Below, piece after piece: positions 14,884-22,198 of a stretch of 22,253 bases of DNA. The notes under the pieces are model-generated. The model was not told the origin of the DNA. It made no database searches and saw nothing but the letters and a program-made list of their open reading frames with translations. How positions within the stretch are numbered: position 1 is the stretch's first letter; every line of letters begins with the position of its first letter. The stretch lies in IMG/VR virus record IMGVR_UViG_3300025141_000859, positions 1 to 22,253 of that record. One strand, written 5' to 3'. A program made the position numbers and the translations under genes. The DNA is from a virus.

Positions 14884-16052
14884 AACTCTGCATCCCACTC
14901 CATATAATCACTAGAACTATTGCCTTGTATATATCCTGCGTCATTACTAATACTTACGGCAGTCAACATCAGCATGCAATAAGTTCTATCTGCATAAGTT
15001 CCACTATAGGTTACTGTAGTATCTATGCCACTATAATCTCGAAATCTTAATCCACTATATCCAAATGTCGGTTTCTCTCTCATGGTAACAGGTAATGGAA
15101 TAGGAATTTCGGCAGTTGTTGCTCCCGTTCTAATACCAGTTCCAAAAACATTATAAGTTGAATCAGCACAGTTGTGCATTTGATAATATCTTTGACATTT
15201 ACGCAAGGTAACCCCATATTCTTCATGAACAAAATCAGTAGCAGAACTTCCAATTTCAACTTGTATTCCTGTAATTTCATACCAATCATCTGCTCCAGCA
15301 GTTCCAGTAGGAGTTGCTATTATTTGAAAAACTAATTGATTAGAATCTGTTGGAACAACACTTCCACTTGTAAATTCATATCTTACCCAACTTGTTGTTA
15401 TTGCTTGGTTAACAGCTCCAATTACTGCAACAGAACCAGTTAATCCTGCCATTAATGTTTGGTCAGTTCCAGTTCCAGAATATAAGGCTACACTAATATA
15501 AGAACTTGTTGGAGAAAAATTTGCTCCTGCTTTTGCCCAAAAACTTAAAGTTACTGTTTCTCCAGCAGCGCCAACACTTGCATCACTTGCACATGGTTGA
15601 GAAAAATATGTTCCTGCTGTGCCAGTATCCCCATTATCTCTTGCAATTTTTATACTATGTTTAAATCCTGTTGGAGCATCAGTTACTTGTGATATTGTCC
15701 TATTCGCAGCTCCAAATATATATGTATAAAATCTGTCTAATAAATATTCTTGGTTTCCCCCCGTTGTTGAAGTTCCTCTTTGTGCAACTTCCATTGCTCC
15801 ATTGATTATAAAATTATGACTTGTGTTTCCACCAACTGTTGTACTACCACCTAAAGATATTGCACTTCCATTAATTGTAATAGCAGAATTTGCTAATTTG
15901 TCATTAGCTATACTTCCTGCTAATTTGTCATTAGCTATACTTCCAGCAAGTTTTCCATTGGAAATTGTTGTATCAGCAATCTTATCATTAGTTACTGCTG
16001 CGTTTTGTATATCATCTGTTCCAATATTTTTTACACTATCTGCAACTGCCAT
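14880..16052 (-). CDS. Tail fibre / receptor-binding protein with nine-residue repeats, 390 aa
   Basis: Begins MAVADSVKNIGTDDIQNAAV. Residues 30-56 carry LAGSIANDK twice, then LANSAIT and SAISLGGSTT, a trimerising fibre-shaft style seen in many phages. From about residue 78 a globular domain starts (HNFIINGAMEVAQRGTST, then LLDRFYTYIFGA). Together with a later Ser/Gly/Thr-rich beta section (ETVTLSFWAKAGANF, then GIQVEIGSSATDFVHEEYG), it resembles carbohydrate-binding modules in phage fibres. The last 110 residues hold RKCQRYYQMHN and a C-terminal beta domain. AAGGAG sits 5-6 bases before the ATG. It is probably a receptor-binding fibre. Confidence 0.75.
   Translation of the reverse strand: MAVADSVKNIGTDDIQNAAVTNDKIADTTISNGKLAGSIANDKLAGSIANDKLANSAITINGSAISLGGSTTVGGNTSHNFIINGAMEVAQRGTSTTGGNQEYLLDRFYTYIFGAANRTISQVTDAPTGFKHSIKIARDNGDTGTAGTYFSQPCASDASVGAAGETVTLSFWAKAGANFSPTSSYISVALYSGTGTDQTLMAGLTGSVAVIGAVNQAITTSWVRYEFTSGSVVPTDSNQLVFQIIATPTGTAGADDWYEITGIQVEIGSSATDFVHEEYGVTLRKCQRYYQMHNCADSTYNVFGTGIRTGATTAEIPIPLPVTMREKPTFGYSGLRFRDYSGIDTTVTYSGTYADRTYCMLMLTAVSISNDAGYIQGNSSSDYMEWDAEL
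15892..15972 (-). repeat. Tandem 27-bp repeats in fibre gene
   Basis: Two copies (15892-15918 and 15919-15945) differ at one base and encode LAGSIANDK each. A third, degenerate unit (15946-15972) precedes them in reading order. Nearly identical DNA copies point to recent duplication, a likely site of length variation between relatives. Confidence 0.85.
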
Positions 16053-16055
16053 GTC

Positions 16056-16346
16056 TTACTCCTTTGGATATTTCTCCTTAACTGCTGTAATAACTTCTTT
16101 CCAAGAATCTATGCCATTATGATATATCATGTCTAATTGTTCTGATACTGATGGATACTCTGACATTCTTTTTGCTTTGTATGTCATTTTAGTTTCGTGT
16201 TGCCCCCAACATTGTTCTATTTCTTGCCATGTTGGTTTATCTCTTTCGTCTTCCCATCTTAAATTGTCGTAACTTTCTTCATCTTCTGGAAACCCACCAT
16301 AATTAGCATTGGGTACAAGGTAATCTAAAATTAAAGAAATATCCAT
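16056..16346 (-). CDS. Small acidic phage protein, probable tail/fibre accessory, 96 aa
   Basis: The ATG at 16346 overlaps the previous stop (TAATG) with GGAAGG upstream. It starts MDISLILDYLVPNANYGGFP. A 15-base longer frame exists but lacks this coupling. The middle is charged with Trp (DKPTWQEIEQCWGQ), and the C-terminus reads EYPSVSEQLDMIYHNGIDSW followed by a helical end. This YPS...EQLD.(I/L)(Y/W)H pattern is frequent in small proteins of marine phages next to fibre genes. The role is not established; fibre assembly is a fair guess. Confidence 0.65.
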   Translation of the reverse strand: MDISLILDYLVPNANYGGFPEDEESYDNLRWEDERDKPTWQEIEQCWGQHETKMTYKAKRMSEYPSVSEQLDMIYHNGIDSWKEVITAVKEKYPKE

Positions 16347-16834
16347 TATGCTACCTTCCATATTGCTACAGATGTGTATTGTTCTGTAACGCTAAAATTT
16401 GTTTCTATTCCTAACCCTTGAGTAGCCATTGTTGTTTCTACTTGATATTGTAATTCACAAGCAGCACTTCCACTTAATACAAAATAACCATTCAACCAAT
16501 TTGGAGCTGAATTGTAATCTGTCTCTAAGTAGTTACTTCCACCTATAACTAACACAGCAGTATTTGTTGTATCATAGAATTGTAATTTATTTCTTGCACA
16601 ATGATAAAACCATTGCCATGCTCTTATACAATAAGTTCCTGCTGGTAATGTAATTTGATTAGTGCTTAAACTAGCCCCAGATATATTGTTTTTTTTACTT
16701 GTGTTTATTACAAGTGTTCTCCAAGCCCCAGATGTAGCACTTCCACCAGCAGTATTAGCAGCTTGGTCATTTGTCATTAATAAATCTTCGTTTTCAAATG
16801 CTCCACCAACTGCTATGTTTCCTTGTATTGGCAT
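16346..16834 (-). CDS. Jelly-roll (C1q/TNF-like) adhesin domain protein, 162 aa
   Basis: It opens with a short region (MPIQGNIAVGGAFENEDLLM). Alternating strands follow, such as SLSTNQITLPAGTYCIRAWQ, KLQFYDTTNTAVLVIGGSNY and GYFVLSGSAACELQYQVETT, and it ends EQYTSVAIWKVA. This order is typical of C1q/TNF-like jelly-roll tips of phage fibres, which bind host surface molecules as trimers. Here it is a stand-alone gene rather than the end of a long fibre. It may be a tip protein that joins the following fibre. AAGGTG precedes the ATG by 4-5 bases. Confidence 0.65.
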   Translation of the reverse strand: MPIQGNIAVGGAFENEDLLMTNDQAANTAGGSATSGAWRTLVINTSKKNNISGASLSTNQITLPAGTYCIRAWQWFYHCARNKLQFYDTTNTAVLVIGGSNYLETDYNSAPNWLNGYFVLSGSAACELQYQVETTMATQGLGIETNFSVTEQYTSVAIWKVA

Positions 16835-16835
16835 A

Positions 16836-17249
16836 CTACACCTTCATAATGAAGGGGTCGCTGGAAGCCCATGTTACATTAACAGTACCACCATCTGGCG
16901 TTAACGGGAATCCAGTTCCTTCACTCTGTATAAACATTAATGGACTTGTAGATGAGTCGGCAGTTGAAACATATAGTATTATTCCGTTTATGTCTCCACC
17001 AGTTACAGTTGCTATTGCTAAGTCGTTAGCGTCAACTCGACCTGATGAGACTGCTACTCCAGCTAATGTTGCTGTTGTTTGTATTGCAACTTGTGGTACA
17101 TCGGCTAAAGTTGTATGAGCAGCACTAAAAACATATCCTGAGTTTGCATTAGCAAGAGTATTAACCAATGCTGCTTTTAGGGTAACAGAGCCTAAATCTG
17201 CACTCCCAACTGCTAAATACTGCCTAAAAGAATCATATACATGTGCCAT
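16836..17249 (-). CDS. Beta-rich virion structural protein, 137 aa
   Basis: Starts MAHVYDSFRQYLAVGSADLG, with VTLKAALVNT early on. The N-terminal arrangement (short start, then 'sfr..la.G.idl.t..lk..Lv') is widely seen in a family of phage virion proteins found beside tail and fibre genes. The middle and end are beta (VAVSSGRVDANDLAIATVTG, GIILYVSTADSS, TVNVTWASSDPFIMKV). It is separated from the preceding gene by 31 bases, the largest gap in this part of the operon, and has only an AAGG ribosome site. It is probably structural. A more precise function is not known. Confidence 0.65.
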   Translation of the reverse strand: MAHVYDSFRQYLAVGSADLGSVTLKAALVNTLANANSGYVFSAAHTTLADVPQVAIQTTATLAGVAVSSGRVDANDLAIATVTGGDINGIILYVSTADSSTSPLMFIQSEGTGFPLTPDGGTVNVTWASSDPFIMKV

Positions 17250-17280
17250 GCTAAATTATACCTTAAATTTTGAGTTTACC

Positions 17281-17658
17281 CTATATTGTTTCAATTACAA
17301 TTTTTCCTTCGTAGTATTGTCTAAAATACGGCTCAATAAATTTAGTGAAAGAATCTTTTTTGCCAACAATTCTGACAGAATAATAGCTGTTAGGAAAACC
17401 ATCGTCTTCAATAAATCGTAAATCTGTTGCTGTTATAAACCATGAATTAACTTGTGCTCTTTTTGTTGAAGTTACAAAAGTCATTGGTATTTCAAATTTT
17501 TGAAATGTACTTTGTGGTAACACATAAGTGTATAGCTCACCACCTTTTGTTCTAATATCATATTTGTCTAATTGATTTTCAAACTTATAACCATAACCTG
17601 CATTATCTCCGATAACTATATAGCTTGAATTGGGTACTCCTAGCAACATACTGCCCAT
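17281..17658 (-). CDS. Minor tail protein candidate (possible distal-tail type), 125 aa
   Basis: It starts MGSMLLGVPNSSYIVIGDNA at an ATG overlapping the previous TAA. The sequence is beta-rich with strands such as ELYTYVLPQSTFQKFEIPMT and SYYSVRIVGKKDSFTKFIEP, ending EGKIVIETI. Its position two genes after the tape measure protein is where siphoviruses keep their distal-tail (Dit) or first minor tail protein. It is short for a Dit and I see no definite signature, so the assignment stays open. Confidence 0.6.
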   Translation of the reverse strand: MGSMLLGVPNSSYIVIGDNAGYGYKFENQLDKYDIRTKGGELYTYVLPQSTFQKFEIPMTFVTSTKRAQVNSWFITATDLRFIEDDGFPNSYYSVRIVGKKDSFTKFIEPYFRQYYEGKIVIETI

Positions 17659-17789
17659 TATTTATTCACCTTTTGGCGTTTTCTATCCCATTTACGCTTA
17701 AAAAACCCTAAATCTTCGTAAAAAACAGGTCTTTTTTGTGGTTTTTGTACTTTTTTGCGTTGATTTTTAGCTTTTGTTGTTTTTTTCAT
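17658..17789 (-). CDS. 43-aa Lys/Arg-rich protein after the tape measure gene
   Basis: Read directly from the sequence. ATG at 17789, overlapping the tape measure stop (TAATG); TAA at 17660-17658, overlapping the next start. The product is very basic, with Lys/Arg making up about 40 percent of residues. It begins MKKTTKAKNQRKKVQKPQKR and ends PVFYEDLGFFKRKWDRKRQK plus VNK. GGAG lies about 8 bases before the ATG. Perfect coupling at both ends supports translation. It could bind nucleic acid or an acidic partner in the tail, but no family is recognised. Confidence 0.65.
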   Translation of the reverse strand: MKKTTKAKNQRKKVQKPQKRPVFYEDLGFFKRKWDRKRQKVNK

Positions 17790-20164
17790 TATCTAGTCTC
17801 CTGAAATGCCAATGAAGTAGTAGAGCCATCTTGTCCTAAACTATTTAATGCTGGTAATATTTTTTCTTGTGCAAGAGCAACCCAAAACTCTATTGGCTTA
17901 TCCATGAGAGCTTGGTCTATATTGGCATGTGGTAATATGTTTAATTGTTCTATTGCTTGTACACCCCCACCTTTTAGGTTAACAGGCACTTGTCCATTTT
18001 GCATTGGTATAACAGCTTCTTGTCTTTGTGGATTGTCTCCTATCATAGCAAATGTAGGTCTTCTTACAATTCCACCACCAGCAAAAGAAGGAACATTTAA
18101 ACCACCCCTAAAGACTCCACCTTTAGCTGCTGATGTTCCACCTTTTAAAAATGTATCTGCTAATTTTTTACCTAAATCAGATAGATTTTTTATTTCTGAA
18201 GTATCTACGCCCATACCAGCTAAACTTCTAATAATCATCATTTGTATCGCTAGTTTAATTAAAGCTGTTATCATTTCTTTAGCAAAACTTTTGAATACTT
18301 TTTTCATTGATGCCCCAAAGTTTTCTCCGTCCATTATTGCACTACCAAATGCTTTTGCCGAAGCATCTACAAAATTACCAAACACAGATTTTATCCCTTT
18401 TTGTAGTTCTCTAAATGTAGTTTCGTATGCAAATAACCAAGTGTTTGCAAAAGTAATAGCTTCTTCTTGTGCATTATGAACACCTAATCGGTTAGATTCT
18501 GCTGCAAAAGTAGCTAATCCTACTATTGACTCTTTTGTTGTTGCTAGGGCTTCTTGTTGTTCTTGGGTCATGCCGTCAAATTCTTCTTTTGTAATAGCTC
18601 TAAGATGTTTTACTTCTTCTCCAGCTAGTTCATAACCCATTATTAGTTCATTTTTAGCATTTTGGTCAATAAATTGTTCAAAGAAACTACCTTCTTGTCT
18701 GTTTATATCTGCTAATTTTTTTTGGTCTTTTGCTAACGCTGCAATAGCTTCTTTACCTTTATCTACACCTCTAACTATATCTTGCATGTTAGCTCCAGTT
18801 TCTTTACTAATTGACCCTAATAGCTCTATTGTTTTTACTAGCTCTTGTCCTTTAGCTGTATCACTAAACATCATTGAAAGCGAATCTAGTTCACTTAATA
18901 ACGGGTCTAATCTTGCTGCTTCATAAAGAGCAAGTGGGTCTAGAAATTCATTAAGAACTCGTTTACCTACTGCAGTTAAACTGTAAAATCTATCTTCTAA
19001 AGTGTTATAAATTGATTCTACTTCTTGTACAGTTTGCCCAACTTGTTGTGCTATTGTATCAAAGGTTGCCATTCTTTCATTTAGTTTTCTTTGTTCAAAA
19101 TCAGCTCCCGATATTGCTGCTCCTATTCTAGCAAAGAAATCGCCTACATTAAGTTTTATTAAATCTATAAATAATTGATAAGCAAAACTTAACGGAATCA
19201 ATACTGCGCTAATTGCTCCAGTTAATATTTGAATTACTAAAGCAATACCTCTAAAAGCAACAGTAATTAAATCTTTAAACATTTGTAAGTCTCCAGCAGT
19301 AGCAGTAAACGCTAAAAGTTCTGTTTTAATTAAGTTGTAACCTTGCGATAGTGTTACAGATGTTTTTTTAAATTTAGTATTAATATTTGCTGTTTCTTTT
19401 AACAACGCATTTAAAATTAGTCTAGGTTTTAAAAACCCTTCAGAAGCTAATTTTTTAAGTTCTTCTCTAGTTCTTCCTGTTTCTTTTGCAAGAATATCTA
19501 AAATCGGTGGCAATGTTTCTGAAATAGCTCTAAATTCATCACCTTGCAACCTACCAGATTGAAAACCTTGCGACAACTGCAACAGGATAGAACGAGCTTC
19601 GTGGGCTTGAACACCTTGTATTGTCATTAATTTGTTTAGGTTTTCTGTTACTTGTGCTACTTGCTCGGAACTCGCCCCTAATCTGTTAGAAGCAAAAGTC
19701 AACCTTTGGTACATTGTTATTGTTCCGTCTAAGTCTCCCCTTGTTTCTCTAGCAACTCCAACCATAGCTGACATACGATTTTTTAAATCAGTAGTTGAAG
19801 TTGATACAACTCGTAATTTGTTAGTTAACTGCTGGGCTTGGTTTACTAACTGAACTACTTCAGATATTATTTTTGCCCCAATTAAAGCTCCAAAACCTGC
19901 CGATAAAGTACGAGCCATGCCACGCAGATTACCAAACGCTTTACCTATACCACCAAGTCTTGTTTGAAAATTAACAAAACTTGAAGATACTTTTCTAGTT
20001 TCTTTTTGTGTTTTATTTAATCGAGAAGCAAATTCCTGAGTTCCTTCGGTGGCTTTTTGTGTAGTATTGCCATATTTGCTAATTACATTAGCCCCTTTAC
20101 CAAACTCATTGAGACCTTTGGTTACATATTCTAATATGACTTTAAATTTATCTGATGTTGCCAT
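17789..20164 (-). CDS. Tail tape measure protein, 791 aa
   Basis: It sets tail length by acting as a ruler inside the tube during assembly. Residues 1-75 form a short helical start. About residues 85-262 match the N-terminal tape-measure domain pattern (TIGR02675 type): LTNKLRVVSTSTTDLKNRMS, NLNKLMTIQGVQAHEARSIL, LSQGFQSGRLQGDEFRAISE and a KLASEGFLKPRLIL helix. A hydrophobic section follows (residues 298-335) and long helical stretches. The C-terminus is a Gly-rich tail-tip end (SFAGGGIVRRPTFAMIGDNP, EAVIPMQNGQVPVNLKGGG). By the usual ~0.15 nm per residue, 791 aa suggests a tail of about 120 nm (inference). It overlaps the preceding chaperone ORF by 17 bases; AGGAAG lies about 10 bases upstream. 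Confidence 0.9.
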   Translation of the reverse strand: MATSDKFKVILEYVTKGLNEFGKGANVISKYGNTTQKATEGTQEFASRLNKTQKETRKVSSSFVNFQTRLGGIGKAFGNLRGMARTLSAGFGALIGAKIISEVVQLVNQAQQLTNKLRVVSTSTTDLKNRMSAMVGVARETRGDLDGTITMYQRLTFASNRLGASSEQVAQVTENLNKLMTIQGVQAHEARSILLQLSQGFQSGRLQGDEFRAISETLPPILDILAKETGRTREELKKLASEGFLKPRLILNALLKETANINTKFKKTSVTLSQGYNLIKTELLAFTATAGDLQMFKDLITVAFRGIALVIQILTGAISAVLIPLSFAYQLFIDLIKLNVGDFFARIGAAISGADFEQRKLNERMATFDTIAQQVGQTVQEVESIYNTLEDRFYSLTAVGKRVLNEFLDPLALYEAARLDPLLSELDSLSMMFSDTAKGQELVKTIELLGSISKETGANMQDIVRGVDKGKEAIAALAKDQKKLADINRQEGSFFEQFIDQNAKNELIMGYELAGEEVKHLRAITKEEFDGMTQEQQEALATTKESIVGLATFAAESNRLGVHNAQEEAITFANTWLFAYETTFRELQKGIKSVFGNFVDASAKAFGSAIMDGENFGASMKKVFKSFAKEMITALIKLAIQMMIIRSLAGMGVDTSEIKNLSDLGKKLADTFLKGGTSAAKGGVFRGGLNVPSFAGGGIVRRPTFAMIGDNPQRQEAVIPMQNGQVPVNLKGGGVQAIEQLNILPHANIDQALMDKPIEFWVALAQEKILPALNSLGQDGSTTSLAFQETR

Positions 20165-20342
20165 GTTTACGAGCTTCCTGTCTTTCTCTTTTGGAAATTA
20201 TAACATAGAGCTGGTTTATTTCATCACTTGTTAGTTGAAATGTTTGCTCTTTGCTCCACCCGTATTTAGCTGCAAAGTAATCGACTATTTTTATATAATC
20301 TATTTGTTGTCGGGTGAGCTCACCTGCAGGAAATAAGTACAC
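20148..20342 (-). CDS. Downstream tail assembly chaperone ORF (GT-type extension), 64 codons
   Basis: The frame opens after a TGA at 20348-20346 and reads PAGELTRQQIDYIKIVDYFA, then KYGWSKEQTFQLTSDEINQL, ending in a very basic end (KRERQEARKHGNIR). It contains no Met, and the only start in range is a GTG at 20342 whose ribosome site (GAGG) is too close to work well. It lies in the -1 frame relative to the upstream ORF, overlaps it by 43 bases and ends inside the tape measure gene start. That is the arrangement of lambda G/GT and many siphoviruses, where -1 frameshifting makes a longer chaperone that binds the tape measure protein. The fused product would be about 140 aa. A separate GTG start remains possible. 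Confidence 0.7.
   Translation of the reverse strand: MYLFPAGELTRQQIDYIKIVDYFAAKYGWSKEQTFQLTSDEINQLYVIISKRERQEARKHGNIR
20300..20342 (-). other. Candidate -1 programmed frameshift window of the chaperone genes
   Basis: The two ORFs overlap by 43 bases in the -1 relation. No canonical X-XXY-YYZ heptamer is visible. The nearest weak candidate is T-TAT-TTC at 20336-20330, where only the A-site Phe codon repairs well. It is followed by overlapping palindromes (20313-20330) that could stall ribosomes. The phase fits frameshifting; the exact slip site is not resolved. Confidence 0.45.
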
Positions 20343-20575
20343 ACCTCATTTAGTTGCGACATTGCTGTTGCAGGAAGTCCATTAATCCATTCTTCTGTAA
20401 CTCCATCGTCTTGTGGAGTAGCAGATATAATTATTAAAAGCACTTGCACAACCATACTTATAGGGTGAGCTTGTAACTCGTCCTGTAGATTTGTGTGCTT
20501 TTCTAATTCTGCTAACTGTCCGATTGTGGCAGGATTAACTTTTACTTGTTTGCCTTCAATTTCAAAGGTTTTCAT
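20300..20575 (-). CDS. Tail assembly chaperone (gpG-like), 91 aa
   Basis: Begins MKTFEIEGKQVKVNPATIGQ and LAELEKHTNLQDEL, a small helical protein with an acidic middle (SATPQDDGVTEEWINGLPAT). Between the tail tube and tape measure genes, this position and size are those of the short tail assembly chaperone (lambda gpG class). It coats the tape measure protein before the tube forms. AAGGAG lies about 7 bases before the ATG. The 3' end overlaps the next ORF in the -1 frame, so a fraction of ribosomes probably extends it. Confidence 0.75.
   Translation of the reverse strand: MKTFEIEGKQVKVNPATIGQLAELEKHTNLQDELQAHPISMVVQVLLIIISATPQDDGVTEEWINGLPATAMSQLNEVCTYFLQVSSPDNK
20313..20330. other. Overlapping perfect palindromes in the chaperone overlap
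   Basis: GGTGAGCTCACC (20313-20324) is a perfect 12-base palindrome and CCTGCAGG (20323-20330) a perfect 8-base palindrome sharing two bases. As RNA, GGTG/CACC can close a 4-base loop. They fall within the 43-base overlap just after the weak slip candidate. Confidence 0.6.
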
Positions 20576-20595
20576 AGAAACTCCTTATATATATT

Positions 20596-21561
20596 TTAAT
20601 AACTAGCAGCAGTATTTTGCAAAGTTACTCTTATTGCATAGCTACTTGTTGTATCGTATTGTGCTTGACCTTCGTAAGAAGCTGTTATTCGACCAGCTCC
20701 AGCAATCGGATATTCAAATGTATTATATCTAACATCTGGCATATCTAAAACTAATTGATTTATATCAGCAGCTGCTCCAACAGTTGCTCCTGTTACTGTA
20801 AATTTAAACGATTGTACTGTCTGGGCTCTAAATGCTCCTTCTTGTGCTTGTGTGTCAAACGACTGGTCTCCAGCAACCATTGTTGTTCTAAATCCATTTC
20901 TTAGCAATTTACCTTCGTTGGTTGAAGCATTAAGTACAGATATGCCTTCAATACCATTGTCTATTGTTATTGTTGCTGATTCAAATTCACCATTGGCACT
21001 TCCACCAACTTGTAAAGAAACCTGATTCCATGTAAATGGGTCAGCAGCAATGTAACTTGGAGTTGCTTTTGCAGATTTTGCATAAGCTCTACCATGAACT
21101 GTTGCAGTACATCTAATTATAGACCCAGCAGTAATTTCTATTGCTAAAGCTGAAATCACACCATCTGTGATTTGATAAGCACTACCTACGCTTTTCCACA
21201 TACTTATAGTATATGGAGCTAACGCACAGTCTTCGCTGAAGTCCGTTTGTCTTGGTAAAAACTCATGTAAATATGAAGATGTTTGTAATGTTGATGTAAC
21301 AGTTTTATTCAATGCACTTCTTAAAAATTCACCCAGATATATAGGGTGTGGCTCAAATACAATATCGCCTGTTACATTATTTACGCCTTCTACGCTATTT
21401 GGAGCATCAAAGACACTCCTTAAATTTTCTATTTGAATTACATTTTTGTTTTCAGTTAAAGATTCCGATACAAAAGGAATATACTGTGGACTGCTACTTA
21501 CTGGAGTCCCAAAAGTTGTTTGTTTTTCTAAACTTAAATATCCACCTAGTCCGTATCCCAT
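20596..21561 (-). CDS. Major tail tube protein, 321 aa
   Basis: It forms the inner tube of the tail by stacking rings. The start MGYGLGGYLSLEKQTTFGTP followed by SSSPQYIPFVSESLTENKNV and EGVNNVTGDIVFEPHPIYLG is a strong match to the pattern of siphovirus tube proteins. The rest alternates beta strands and loops (EITAGSIIRCTATVHGRAYA, GEFESATITIDNGIEGIS, QSFKFTVTGATVGA), as in the tube fold. It is larger than a minimal tube protein (about 200 aa), so an added C-terminal Ig-like or decoration region is possible. The ATG overlaps the previous TAA, with GAGG upstream. Twenty bases separate it from the chaperone gene. Confidence 0.8.
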   Translation of the reverse strand: MGYGLGGYLSLEKQTTFGTPVSSSPQYIPFVSESLTENKNVIQIENLRSVFDAPNSVEGVNNVTGDIVFEPHPIYLGEFLRSALNKTVTSTLQTSSYLHEFLPRQTDFSEDCALAPYTISMWKSVGSAYQITDGVISALAIEITAGSIIRCTATVHGRAYAKSAKATPSYIAADPFTWNQVSLQVGGSANGEFESATITIDNGIEGISVLNASTNEGKLLRNGFRTTMVAGDQSFDTQAQEGAFRAQTVQSFKFTVTGATVGAAADINQLVLDMPDVRYNTFEYPIAGAGRITASYEGQAQYDTTSSYAIRVTLQNTAASY

Positions 21562-21743
21562 TATTCTATTACCTCTTTTGAAGATTTATCTTCTTTAGTA
21601 TTTTGCCTGATTTTTACTTCTTTGGCAATTTTTTCATTAATTAAACTTGTACCTACTTCATCGGGCACTTCTGCTTGTTTGCCTTCTTGTGTAACTCCTA
21701 ACCCAGTAATTTCTAATCCACTAACTAGCCATTTAATAAACAT
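21561..21743 (-). CDS. Small protein between tail terminator and tube, 60 aa
   Basis: The ATG at 21743 overlaps the previous TAA (TAATG) with GAGG about 10 bases upstream, so I prefer it to a longer TTG frame from 21761. It begins MFIKWLVSGLEITGLGVTQE, followed by GKQAEVPDEVGTSLINEKIA and a charged, Lys/Glu-rich end. Short proteins with a beta start and a 'v...G...eVpd.....li....A' middle are often found at this position in tail operons. The function is unknown, perhaps structural. The coupling suggests co-translation with the tail terminator. Confidence 0.6.
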   Translation of the reverse strand: MFIKWLVSGLEITGLGVTQEGKQAEVPDEVGTSLINEKIAKEVKIRQNTKEDKSSKEVIE

Positions 21744-22198
21744 TACTCTTTTACCTCGCAATCTATATTTAGGGATACGCCCTTAAAGAAACCCAAGCCA
21801 TTTTCGTTACGCATATTATCAAATTTACCTGATGTAAACTTATAATACAAGACGTTCCCACCTAAAGTTTTATTGTCTTTTAATACTTCTTTAACTTTAC
21901 CAAGAGCAGTATCTCTTAAAGTAGCCCCATCAAGATTTTCCATAGAAAATTCATATATCCATATTTCAATCGCAAGAAGTGTTAAGTATGGTTTTGCTCC
22001 ACCTATTGTTTCAGTATCTTCAAGTGTTTCGTAACTATCTAAAAATATACCTATATACGGACATCGTGGCTCAGAAACAAAATCAGAATCTTCAACAACT
22101 ATTGTTGTTGTTCTGCCGTTTATAGTAGTTGTCCTTGCATCATTTTCCAATATTGTTTTAATTCCGTTTTCTATTCCAATATAATCTATAATTGCCAT
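21743..22198 (-). CDS. Tail terminator / tail completion-like protein, 151 aa
   Basis: Starts MAIIDYIGIENGIKTILEND. It has the order of tail terminator proteins (lambda gpU / SPP1 gp17 type): an N-terminal helix, a beta hairpin (PYIGIFLDSYETLED), a strand with small hydrophobic residues (KPYLTLLAIEIWIYEFS), a helix (LRDTALGKVKEVLKDN) and a final strand (GFFKGVSLNIDCEVKE). Such proteins form a ring that caps the tail tube and joins it to the head. Its place just before the tail tube gene agrees. GGAGAAGG lies about 5 bases before the ATG, which overlaps the previous TAA. The call rests on position and pattern; sequence identity to a known one is not established. Confidence 0.65.
   Translation of the reverse strand: MAIIDYIGIENGIKTILENDARTTTINGRTTTIVVEDSDFVSEPRCPYIGIFLDSYETLEDTETIGGAKPYLTLLAIEIWIYEFSMENLDGATLRDTALGKVKEVLKDNKTLGGNVLYYKFTSGKFDNMRNENGLGFFKGVSLNIDCEVKE

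Noticed and set aside
15080-15289. Extra minus-strand frame of 69 codons inside the 390-aa fibre gene
   Set aside because: Shadow frame within a supported gene with no initiation signal.
17250-17280. TATAAT-like box (17255-17260, minus strand) in the 31-base gap before the 137-aa gene
   Set aside because: No matching -35 box at the usual distance, and transcription would start at the ATG. AT-rich DNA gives such boxes often.
17904-18479. Plus-strand open frame of 191 codons opposite the tape measure gene
   Set aside because: Antisense to a well-supported gene; Cys/Pro/Ile-rich composition typical of a shadow frame.
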